Source: Terriglobales bacterium (GTDB lineage Bacteria; Acidobacteriota; Terriglobia; Terriglobales; Acidobacteriaceae). From it: a DNA stretch of 52,412 bases. Below are positions 43,152 to 49,890 of this stretch, one piece after another. Position numbers and translations under genes: made by a program. Numbering within the stretch: the stretch's first letter is position 1; the number at the start of each line of letters is the position of its first letter. The stretch spans positions 1-52,412 of the forward strand of contig JAICXB010000029.1 of assembly GCA_025980765.1 (NCBI GenBank), written 5' to 3'. The notes below the pieces were generated by a model. The model did no database searches, was not told where the DNA came from, and was given only the letters and a program-made list of their open reading frames with translations.

Positions 43152-43718
43152 ATGAAAACCATTCTTGCTGCAACTCTGCTGCTGTCGCTTGCCGCCGCGC
43201 AAACCAAGCCCCCTGCGAGCGCCGCGCCGCAACAGGCGCCGGCACCCGCTCCGGTTTCCACAGCCAAGGCCGAAGACGTTAGCTCGATCGACGCGATTCT
43301 CGCCGCGACTTACGACGTGATCTCCGGACCGGCCGGCCACAAGCGGGATTGGGACCGCTTCCGTTCTCTCTTCTATCCTGGCGCGCGCCTGATTCCCACC
43401 CGTAAGCAACCGAACGACAGCGTAGTCACCAGCCGCGTGATTTCTCCCGACGAGTATGTCGAGCGCTCCAGCCCGTTTCTGGAAAAACAGGGATTTTTCG
43501 AGCGATCCATTGCGAACCACGTAGATCGTTACGGCAACATCGCGCAGGTCTTCAGCACATACGAATCGCGGCACAACGCCGGAGACGCGGAGCCCTTCCA
43601 GCGCGGCATCAACAGCTTTCAGTTGATGAACGACGGCAAGCGCTGGTGGATCCTCACCATCATGTGGCAGGGCGAAACGTCCGACAATCCGATTCCGGCG
43701 GAGTATTTGAAGAAGTAA
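43152..43718 (+). CDS. Secreted NTF2/SnoaL-like hypothetical protein
   Basis: A 188-residue exported protein: signal peptide (1-16, LLLSLAAAQ), an Ala/Pro-rich spacer (about 17-38), then a compact alpha+beta domain (AILAATYDVISG, GHKRDWDRFRSLFYPGARLI, VERSSPFLEKQGFFERSI, GNIAQVFSTYESRH, INSFQLMNDGKRWWILTIMW) with the order of an NTF2-like cone fold. No catalytic residues can be assigned. Single gene. Confidence 0.78.
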   Translation: MKTILAATLLLSLAAAQTKPPASAAPQQAPAPAPVSTAKAEDVSSIDAILAATYDVISGPAGHKRDWDRFRSLFYPGARLIPTRKQPNDSVVTSRVISPDEYVERSSPFLEKQGFFERSIANHVDRYGNIAQVFSTYESRHNAGDAEPFQRGINSFQLMNDGKRWWILTIMWQGETSDNPIPAEYLKK

Positions 43719-43806
43719 CCAGAACCAGCCTGTCCCACGGGAGTTGGTGACGCAGAGTGTAGCGCCGCGTCTAAGAGCTGCAGCAGAAAAAGCATAAGTA
43801 TTGGCA

Positions 43807-43860
43807 TGTCATCCTGAGATCGCCATAGCCATCGAAGGACCTCCTGCGAGGCTTATGGAG
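43807..43860. repeat. GTCATCCTGAG...GAAGGACCTC intergenic repeat
   Basis: GTCATCCTGAG (43808-43818) and CGAAGGACCTC (43834-43844) flank a short variable centre. The same pair occurs at 32668-32708, and a related GTCATTCCGAG...GGGATGAC element at 51549-51633. It lies in the 312-bp gap before the second ADOP gene, which shows nothing else. Confidence 0.6.
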
Positions 43861-44030
43861 CGACTCCGTGAGCAGGTCTCTTTGGTCGCACGCGTGGGAA
43901 CCTGGTCTGTGCTCGAAGAGCCGCTCAACCCACTTGCATGTCCGACAGTTTCGTAGGAGATTCGGCCTGGCCTCAGGATGTCACGTCAACCAACGTTCTT
44001 TTAGTCCTTTGAGTCTCTGGAGATTTCCCG

Positions 44031-46478
44031 ATGCGGTTTGCCGATCTGAAGTATTCGCTGCGCTCCATTCGCAAGACTCCCGCCAGTTCACTGATTTCCA
44101 TTCTGGTGCTGGCCATCGGCATCGGCGCCTGCAGCGCGGTCTTCAGCATCGTCAATGCGGTGCTCTTGCGTCCCGCACCGTATCCAGAACCGGACCGTAT
44201 TTTTGTCATCTGGGGCAAGGCTCCAGTGGACCTGAAGCTGGGCTATAGCGAGCTTCCGGTTCATGGGATGGTCTTCAACTTTCTCAACTCACACAAACGC
44301 GATATTCAGTTCTTTTCCGCCTTCAAGCCGGGGCAGTTCAATCTCACCGCGGGCAACAGCTCGGAAAGGCTGGACGGAATCCGCGCCAGCGCCGATTTTT
44401 TCCGCGTGCTCGGCGTGCAGCCTATTTTGGGACGGATGTTCTCCGAAGAAGACGACCAGCCGGGCAAGGAGCACGAAGTGGTGCTCAGCTACTCGACATG
44501 GAAGCAGCGATTTGGTTCCGACTCGGGAATTATCGGCAGAGATATCTCGCTTAACAGCGAAAAATACACGGTGATCGGAGTCATGCCTCCGAAGTTCGCT
44601 TTCCCCCGCGGCGGCGAGATGCCGAAGTCATTTGAAATGCCCAGCGAACCGCGTTTATGGATGCCACTGGCGTTGCCGGCGAATTATCTGGGAGTCTCCG
44701 ATCTGCTGGTAATCGCCCGCAGCCGGGCGGGAATCTCGCGCCTGCAGACCCGCGCCGAACTGTCGCAGGATACGCGCATGCTCGAAGAGCAGGACCCGCG
44801 ATTTAAGCACTGGGCGGACTTCGAACTCACTCCGATTAGCCAGCAGCTTTCCGGCGATTTACGGCCGAAGGTCCTGCTGCTGTTCGCGTCGGTCCTCGCC
44901 GTTCTGCTCATTACGTGCGCGAATGTCGCCAATCTTTTCCTGGCAAAATCGATGGGACGAGTCAAAGAGGTCGGCGTGCGCGTCGCACTGGGCGCGCAGC
45001 GCAGCGATGTCGTGCGTCAATTCCTGACCGAGAGCGCGCTGCTGGGCGGGATTGGGAGCATCCTGGGAATCGCTTGTGCAGCGGCCGTTCTTCGGGTATT
45101 GCAATCGATGAACTTCGTACGCGTGCCCCGCCTGCAGGAAGCCAGCATGGACGGGAAGGTCGTCCTCTTTTCCGTTCTGATCGCGCTGGCGACTTCGATC
45201 CTCTTTGGGATCTTTCCCGCGCTCGAGATCAGCGGGGGAAATACCCTCGAAGCCCTGCGCACGAAAGAGCAGAAGCATTCCGGATCAAAGGCGCAACTGT
45301 TCCGCAACGGCCTGTTGGTAGGCGAGGTGGCATTGACAGTCACGCTGGTGATTGCCGCCAGCTTGCTGGTGCGCAGCTTCATGAACCTGCTCAACACCAG
45401 TCCGGGATTTTCCACGAAGAAATTAGTGACCATGGAGTTGACTCTGCCGCCGTCGAAATATCGCACTGAGCTCGACATCACCCAGATGTACACACGCGTG
45501 TTGCAGCGGCTGTCGACGCTCCCCGGAGTTGACGCCGTGGCTCTGGGCAAAGCGTTGCCGATGAGCGGAGATCAGGAAGCCACGGTGTACTACCCAAACG
45601 ATGTCCCAATCGACCCGAAGAACCGCCCTTTCGCGCAGTACACCATCGCTAGTCCGAACTTTTTCAAGGCGATGGGAATTCCCCTGCTTGCCGGGCGCGA
45701 GTTCACTGCGGCCGACGATCTGACCGCCGGCAATCGGGTGATCATCAGCAAAGATATGGCGCTGCTGTACTGGAAGAGTCCAAACGATGCTCTCGGCCAC
45801 AGGATTAGTCTGCCGCCCAAGCAGTGGCATGACATGACCATCGTTGGAGTAGCTGGAGACATCAAGAACCTGTCGATGGACGAAACCCCGAGCCCGCAGA
45901 TGTACGTGCCCTTTACGCAACATCCGTATCCATCGATGCTGAACATGCAGTTTGCGCTGCGTACCAGTGTGGATGCCGCGCAGCTCGCGCGGCCGATTCA
46001 GGCAGCTATCAAGGAAGAAGATCCCGAGCTGCCGATCGCCAACCTGCACCCCATCTCGCAACTGGTGGAAGGCTCGATGGCCAGCGTTCGCTTCTCGGTC
46101 ATGCTGCTGGGAACATTCGCTGCGATCGCGTGGTTGCTGGCGCTGCTGGGCGTGTACGCCATCATCTCGTATCTGGTCAGCGAGCGAGTGCGCGATCTGG
46201 CCATCCGCGTGGCCCTGGGAGCGCAGCGGCGCGATGTGTTGGCGCTGGTCTTCGCCTCCGGAGCTCGCCTGGTGGCGTTCGGACTGGGCGCCGGGCTGCT
46301 ATTGGCATTGTCTCTAAGCCGGCTTCTGGCGCATTTCGTTTATCAGATTCGCGCGGTCGATCCGATTACGTATATCGCCATGTCCGTGCTGGTCTTCACG
46401 GCCGCGAGCATTGCCATTCTCATCCCGGCGCAGCGCGCCATGCGCGCCGATCCCATGACGGTGCTGCGCGCAGAATAA
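44031..46478 (+). CDS. ADOP-type ABC transporter permease (MacB/FtsX-like, duplicated)
   Basis: An 815-residue orphan permease. N-terminal signature LKYSLRSIRKTPASSLISIL, TM1 VLAIGIGACSAVFSIVNAVLLRP, periplasmic MacB-like domain with FFRVLGVQPILGRMFSEEDDQPG and VIGVMPPKFAFP, first FtsX domain (VLLLFASVLAVLLITCANVANLFLAK), second periplasmic domain with FFKAMGIPLLAGREFTAADD, second FtsX domain ending LLGVYAIISYLVSERVRDLAIR and DPMTVLRAE. GGAG precedes the ATG. It is a paralogue of the permease at 17252, with no ATPase neighbour. Confidence 0.9.
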   Translation: MRFADLKYSLRSIRKTPASSLISILVLAIGIGACSAVFSIVNAVLLRPAPYPEPDRIFVIWGKAPVDLKLGYSELPVHGMVFNFLNSHKRDIQFFSAFKPGQFNLTAGNSSERLDGIRASADFFRVLGVQPILGRMFSEEDDQPGKEHEVVLSYSTWKQRFGSDSGIIGRDISLNSEKYTVIGVMPPKFAFPRGGEMPKSFEMPSEPRLWMPLALPANYLGVSDLLVIARSRAGISRLQTRAELSQDTRMLEEQDPRFKHWADFELTPISQQLSGDLRPKVLLLFASVLAVLLITCANVANLFLAKSMGRVKEVGVRVALGAQRSDVVRQFLTESALLGGIGSILGIACAAAVLRVLQSMNFVRVPRLQEASMDGKVVLFSVLIALATSILFGIFPALEISGGNTLEALRTKEQKHSGSKAQLFRNGLLVGEVALTVTLVIAASLLVRSFMNLLNTSPGFSTKKLVTMELTLPPSKYRTELDITQMYTRVLQRLSTLPGVDAVALGKALPMSGDQEATVYYPNDVPIDPKNRPFAQYTIASPNFFKAMGIPLLAGREFTAADDLTAGNRVIISKDMALLYWKSPNDALGHRISLPPKQWHDMTIVGVAGDIKNLSMDETPSPQMYVPFTQHPYPSMLNMQFALRTSVDAAQLARPIQAAIKEEDPELPIANLHPISQLVEGSMASVRFSVMLLGTFAAIAWLLALLGVYAIISYLVSERVRDLAIRVALGAQRRDVLALVFASGARLVAFGLGAGLLLALSLSRLLAHFVYQIRAVDPITYIAMSVLVFTAASIAILIPAQRAMRADPMTVLRAE

Positions 46479-46510
46479 TGGCGCGAAATCCCGCTAGCCT
46501 GCATTTCTCA

Positions 46511-46684
46511 CAAACCAGACGCGGATTTCGCGGATGAGACGCGGATTTCGCGGATCGAATGGGGTAATTGGTGTCTGACTCATTAAGAATGCTTGCTTGT
46601 CGTCAAATGCCTAATCCAGAATCACGAATTCTCAGCTTTTTTGTTTGAATCCGCGTCCCATCGGCGTGATCCTCGTCTGGTTTC
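46511..46684. repeat. GACGCGGATTTCGCGGAT inverted-repeat element
   Basis: AAACCAGACGCGGATTTCGC (from 46512) with a second tandem GACGCGGATTTCGCGGAT copy (to about 46555) is partly complementary to GAATCCGCGTCCCATCGGCG...CGTCTGGTTT (46647-46683). It follows the permease gene and fills the gap to the convergent TetR gene. Confidence 0.65.
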
Positions 46685-46758
46685 TCGTATCAAGTCGGAA
46701 CTGGCTTTGTTGTGAGAAATGCGGGCTAGTGCTGGCACAGGTGGCGGGAATCCTCGGC

Positions 46759-47412
46759 TCAGCGCCTGGGCGGCATGCGCGGACAGCTCTTCGTAGCCAC
46801 CGCGCGAATGCGCTCCAGGATCGCTGAGCGCACTTGAGCAGTGGCTTTGCTGTCATGGAAGAGTTCTTTGGCCCAATACCCACCCATCGCGAGGGAATAG
46901 ACTTCAAAGGCCAGGCCCGCCGGATCAATCGCAGCTTTCAAGTGTCCAGCTTCCTGCGCTGATTGCGCAGCGCGGGTCAGAATGTCCAGCCACTTGCGCA
47001 TCACCTGAGCAATACGGTCGCGCACCGCACCCGGGCGGCTATCAAACTCGAACGAAGCCGCGGTAAAGAAGCAACCGCCGGAAAAGATGCGTTCTTCCAC
47101 ATGTTCCAGCCAGAGATTGCACAAGGCCCAGAGCCGGGGCATGCCTTTCGGCGCTGCCAGAGCGGGATTAATCACGTGCTCGACGAAGATCGTGCGCGCC
47201 ATCTCGACAGTCGCAAGCTGCAACTCCTCTTTCGAGCCAAAGTGGGCAAACAGGCCGCTTTTGCTCATCTCCAGCTCATCGGCGAGCCGGCCAATCGTGA
47301 GCCCGGCGAGGCCTTCCATCGAAGCCAGATCCACGGCCGCGCGCAGAATGCTCTCTCGAGTGCGAGCGCCCCGCGGGCGCCCGGGAGGAACCGGCTTCAC
47401 GGCTGCTGACAT
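46759..47412 (-). CDS. TetR/AcrR-family transcriptional regulator
   Basis: A 217-residue repressor. The N-terminal helix-turn-helix (about 18-65) reads TRESILRAAVDLASMEGLAGLTIGRLADELEMSKSGLFAHFGSKEEL in short pieces of classical TetR pattern. The C-terminal ligand domain (about 80-200) contains FSGGCFFTAASFEFDSRPG and DPAGLAFEVYSLAMGGYW, as in TetR_C members of the YcdC/NemR-like type. Start ATG 47412 (MSAAVKPVPPGRPRG). It is divergent from the retropepsin gene, with a palindrome between them that is its probable operator. Confidence 0.88.
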   Translation of the reverse strand: MSAAVKPVPPGRPRGARTRESILRAAVDLASMEGLAGLTIGRLADELEMSKSGLFAHFGSKEELQLATVEMARTIFVEHVINPALAAPKGMPRLWALCNLWLEHVEERIFSGGCFFTAASFEFDSRPGAVRDRIAQVMRKWLDILTRAAQSAQEAGHLKAAIDPAGLAFEVYSLAMGGYWAKELFHDSKATAQVRSAILERIRAVATKSCPRMPPRR

Positions 47413-47445
47413 GGGAATAAAATCTAGCACGACAATTCTAATAGC

Positions 47446-47457
47446 ACGAACGTTCGT
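47446..47457. promoter_or_regulatory. Candidate TetR operator palindrome
   Basis: ACGAACGTTCGT is a perfect 12-bp palindrome in the 85-bp divergent gap between the TetR gene and the retropepsin-like gene, the usual site for autoregulation. TATGAT, a -10-like hexamer pointing to the protease gene, lies just after it (47461-47466). Confidence 0.6.
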
Positions 47458-47497
47458 TTATATGATACCCTCGGTTCTGCTCTTCCCGGAGGCCTTC

Positions 47498-48253
47498 ATG
47501 CCGCGCCTTCTCTATGTTGCGCTCCTGCCACTCTGGACGTTGTCGCTTTTCGCCCAGGACCTGCCTCTGGAATCCTGCGACCGTCTGCCGGCGCTTACTT
47601 TGCGCGTCAGCGGAACCAGGTTCTTCTTCCTGGTCGATACCGGCGCCACCTCCATGTTGAACATCTCTTCCTTTCCTGCGGGTGAAAGCAAAGAAGTGCG
47701 CATTACTTCCTGGAATGGGACGGTGAAGACGCGGGCACGGGAAATCGAAGTCGCCGATCTGTCGCTTGGCGACAAGCACCTGAAAAATGTCCGGCTTCCT
47801 GCCGTCGATCTCTCGCCGGTGGCGCGCGCCTGCGGCAAGCTGCTGGACGGCATTCTTGGCATCGACCTGCTCGGCGCATTTGGGGTAACGATCGATGTTC
47901 CAAATCGGATCGTGCACGTTCAACCGAGTGCCGGAGAGAGCAAAGCCTTTCGCAAGCCGACATCGGTAGGAGCGCAGGGTTCAGGAGCGCGGCCGCGCTC
48001 CTTTTTGGCGGGATCTAGCGGATGTCAGTGGCGCGCGGAAGGACGCGCTCCCTTTACCTTTTGCCGGGATGATTCGGCGAGAACAGGCTTTTTATGTGTC
48101 TTCCACAGCGTTGCCAGAGACTTCAGCAGCGACTCCGGCTCACTGTTCACGAAAATTGTGGACCAGGGACCGCGTTCTTCGCGCTCGTCCTGCACCATGG
48201 CGATCGGCAGTTGCGGAAAATGGCTCCGCACTTCGCGCGCCAGGCGCACGTGA
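47498..48253 (+). CDS. Secreted retropepsin-like aspartic protease, abnormal C-terminal extension
   Basis: The first 155 or so residues are a normal member: signal peptide (1-20, LPLWTLSLFAQ), FFFLVDTGATSML (catalytic DTGA, 47-50), and DGILGIDLLGAFGVTIDVPNRIVHV, the flap-distal strand and psi-loop of a single-lobe retropepsin that would dimerise. After about residue 155 the frame runs through a perfect hairpin with T tract (47984-48006) and then overlaps the convergent receiver gene by 229 bp, where the sequence is low-quality (Ser/Arg/Cys-rich). A lost stop codon near 47970 is the simplest explanation. GGAGG lies five bases before ATG 47498. Confidence 0.75.
   Translation: MPRLLYVALLPLWTLSLFAQDLPLESCDRLPALTLRVSGTRFFFLVDTGATSMLNISSFPAGESKEVRITSWNGTVKTRAREIEVADLSLGDKHLKNVRLPAVDLSPVARACGKLLDGILGIDLLGAFGVTIDVPNRIVHVQPSAGESKAFRKPTSVGAQGSGARPRSFLAGSSGCQWRAEGRAPFTFCRDDSARTGFLCVFHSVARDFSSDSGSLFTKIVDQGPRSSRSSCTMAIGSCGKWLRTSRARRT
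47984..48006 (+). terminator. Terminator hairpin inside the retropepsin reading frame
   Basis: GGAGCGCGGCCGCGCTCC is a perfect 18-bp palindrome followed by TTTTT, a strong intrinsic terminator on the plus strand. It lies before the nominal stop codon of the protease frame and 19 bp before the convergent receiver gene. Confidence 0.8.
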
Positions 48254-48435
48254 CTGCTGATGCGGACAGAGTCTCCAATCAGAAGAAGATCGAAAGAAAT
48301 ACCAGTGAGCAAAGTGAAAACGTCGGCAACATTCGTGGTCTGGACGACCTCGTATCCGGCCCGCTGCAGGATCATTGCGCGGGTAGAGATAACTAGAGAG
48401 TCCTCGCCATACGCGAGAATGCGCTTGCCATTCAT
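48025..48435 (-). CDS. Atypical response-regulator receiver-domain protein
   Basis: A 136-residue single-domain protein with CheY-like topology: KRILAYGEDSLVISTRAMIL, then GYEVVQTTNVADVFTLL, FDLLLIGDSVRISSH, LPIAMVQD. The first acidic pocket is reduced to GED, and the position of the phospho-acceptor Asp (after DLLLI) is Gly with Asp one residue later, so normal phosphorylation is doubtful. The Lys of the active site is not evident. A basic tail (KVKGARPSARH) ends the protein. ATG 48435 (MNGKRILAYG) is the likely start. Such pseudo-receivers are frequent in Acidobacteria. Confidence 0.75.
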   Translation of the reverse strand: MNGKRILAYGEDSLVISTRAMILQRAGYEVVQTTNVADVFTLLTGISFDLLLIGDSVRISSHVRLAREVRSHFPQLPIAMVQDEREERGPWSTIFVNSEPESLLKSLATLWKTHKKPVLAESSRQKVKGARPSARH

Positions 48436-48716
48436 AAGAGTTCTAGGGGTGAGCAATTGAACAGTAACCGGGGAAAATGACTTAGTCAATCAAATTGCGA
48501 GGAGAGCACAACCTCATTCCGTTCAGCGTATTGGGCGTTAGGAAATTTTCTATTCGCACGGGGTTAGATGTATCTGCTTAGCCCTTTGTTTTGAGTGTGA
48601 AACAGCATGGCCCAGCGCTCCCGCCGGTTTCCCTCTGATCCCTATTGACAACCTCTTTTGCAAGGCGCAGAATCCTAATCCTTGAGGCGAATAAAAGGCG
48701 AATACGCCTGATAAGG

Positions 48717-48848
48717 CGTTTCAGGAAATTCGTTTCAAGAAAGGCGTTTCAAAAGAAGCGTTTCAAAATCGAAACATTCACTGATGGGAATTCCGCTTTT
48801 GAAACGCCTTTCCTGAAACGATTTTTTTGAAACGGTTTTTCTGAAACG
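48717..48848. repeat. Phased 14-bp repeat dyad (4 + 4 units) upstream of imuA
   Basis: CGTTTCA begins at 48717, 48731, 48745 and 48759, exactly 14 bp apart; its complement TGAAACG begins at 48800, 48814, 48828 and 48842, again exactly 14 bp apart. The seven variable bases of each unit are A/G-rich on the left and T/C-rich on the right, so the two halves can pair into a long hairpin (best between units 2-3 and the first inverted units). The array ends 25 bp before the imuA start codon and may be an operator array or an RNA structure. The rest of the 48436-48716 gap shows only AAGGCG words (48662-48717). Confidence 0.85.
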
Positions 48849-48873
48849 AGTTATCGAACATTGGAGATCTTTC

Positions 48874-49851
48874 ATGCTTGCCGCTGCCGCACTGCGTTCC
48901 CAGATTGAAGCTTCATTACAACCCCGGATAGCGCGGGCTTTGACTCCTGCGCCGCAGTCTAATCCGGAACTGGTTTCTACCGGCATTGCCTCGGTGGACG
49001 CGCTCACCGGAGGTGTTCCTCTGGGGTGTCTGACGGAGATCTGCGGCCCCAATTCTTCCGGGCGTACCAGCGTCTTAATGTCCTTGCTGGCGGAATGCAT
49101 GCGCCGCGACGAGATCTGCGCGCTGGTGGATGCCAGCGATGCCTTCGACCCGCATTCGACAGCAGCAGCCGGAGTGGAATTGAACAAGTTGCTGTGGGTG
49201 CGCTGTGGGGGAAAAAAATCGGGTGATCGGGTGATCGGGTCATCGGGTGATTTAACTTCACCCGATCGCCCGATCACCCGATCACCCGATGCTCTTGAGC
49301 AGGCCCTGAAATCCACCGACCTGCTGCTGCAGGCCGGCGGATTTGGGCTGGTGGTTCTCGATCTGGGGGACATTCCTGTGGCTGCAGCCCGTCGTATTCC
49401 GCTGACTACCTGGTTTCGCTTTCGCCGCGCGGTCGAGCACACCACAACTGCGCTGGTGGTTGTGGAGCAGCAGCCGCATGCGAAAAGCTGCGCGTCGCTG
49501 GTGATGGACTTCACCGCGCAACCCGCCCATTGGAGCGAAGCCGCAGAAGATCAGGGAACCATAATGGGAACGCATTTCGGCAGCAGCCATTTCGGCAGCA
49601 ACCATTTCGAAAGCAACCCAGGGCCGGCATTTCGTGTGACGGGGCAGGGAATTGCCGTGCCCTTTGAGCGGCCGTCGGCATCTTCGTTCGAGACTCCGCA
49701 GCGCTGGAACACCCCGCGCGCCCGCCTGCTGAACGCTATTCATGTGCACCTGCAGGTGAGCCGGACGAGAGGAGTGAAGGACAAATTTCCAGCACAACGT
49801 GAAGGCAATAAGAATCGGGTGATCGGGCCATCGGGCCATCGGGTGATTTAA
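48874..49851 (+). CDS. imuA: ImuA, RecA-like protein of the SOS mutasome, with a repeat-derived insertion
   Basis: A 325-residue RecA-like accessory factor for translesion synthesis with ImuB and DnaE2. Residues 35-70 show GIASVDALTGGVPLGCLTEI and a Walker-A-like GPNSSGRTS (58-66) with Arg in place of Lys. A second half contains GFGLVVLDLGDIPV (Walker B-like) and TTWFRFRRAVEHTTTALVVV. Residues about 114-139 (KSGDRVIGSSGD...RPITRSPD) are encoded by a palindromic repeat (49218-49290) absent from ordinary ImuA, and the last residues (NRVIGPSGHRVI) with the stop codon come from a second copy of that repeat. ATG 48874 follows GGAGATCTTTC. First gene of the cassette; induction by LexA is expected, but I could not identify a LexA box. 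Confidence 0.88.
   Translation: MLAAAALRSQIEASLQPRIARALTPAPQSNPELVSTGIASVDALTGGVPLGCLTEICGPNSSGRTSVLMSLLAECMRRDEICALVDASDAFDPHSTAAAGVELNKLLWVRCGGKKSGDRVIGSSGDLTSPDRPITRSPDALEQALKSTDLLLQAGGFGLVVLDLGDIPVAAARRIPLTTWFRFRRAVEHTTTALVVVEQQPHAKSCASLVMDFTAQPAHWSEAAEDQGTIMGTHFGSSHFGSNHFESNPGPAFRVTGQGIAVPFERPSASSFETPQRWNTPRARLLNAIHVHLQVSRTRGVKDKFPAQREGNKNRVIGPSGHRVI
49218..49290. repeat. Palindromic element inserted in frame within imuA
   Basis: Arms of 33 bp (49218-49250 and 49258-49290) built from four ATCGGGTG-type units pair at 31 of 33 positions around a TTTAACT loop. The 73-bp element plus its edge is translated without a stop into about 25 residues of ImuA. A second copy with the same unit and the same loop lies at 49812-49888. 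Confidence 0.92.
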
Positions 49852-49888
49852 CTTCGCCCGATGCCCCGATGATCCGATGACCCGATTC
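49812..49888. repeat. Second copy of the imuA palindromic element, at the imuA/imuB junction
   Basis: Arms of 35 bp (49812-49846 and 49854-49888) pair at 30 of 35 positions around TTTAACT. Its left arm encodes the last residues of ImuA and the TAA of its loop is the imuA stop codon; its right arm ends 2 bp before the imuB ATG and occupies the place where the imuB ribosome-binding site should be. Confidence 0.9.
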
Positions 49889-49890
49889 CT

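Noticed and set aside
48717..48848. CRISPR array
   Set aside because: The repeat unit is 7 conserved plus 7 variable bases with inverted halves; no 25-40 bp repeats with unique spacers and no cas genes.
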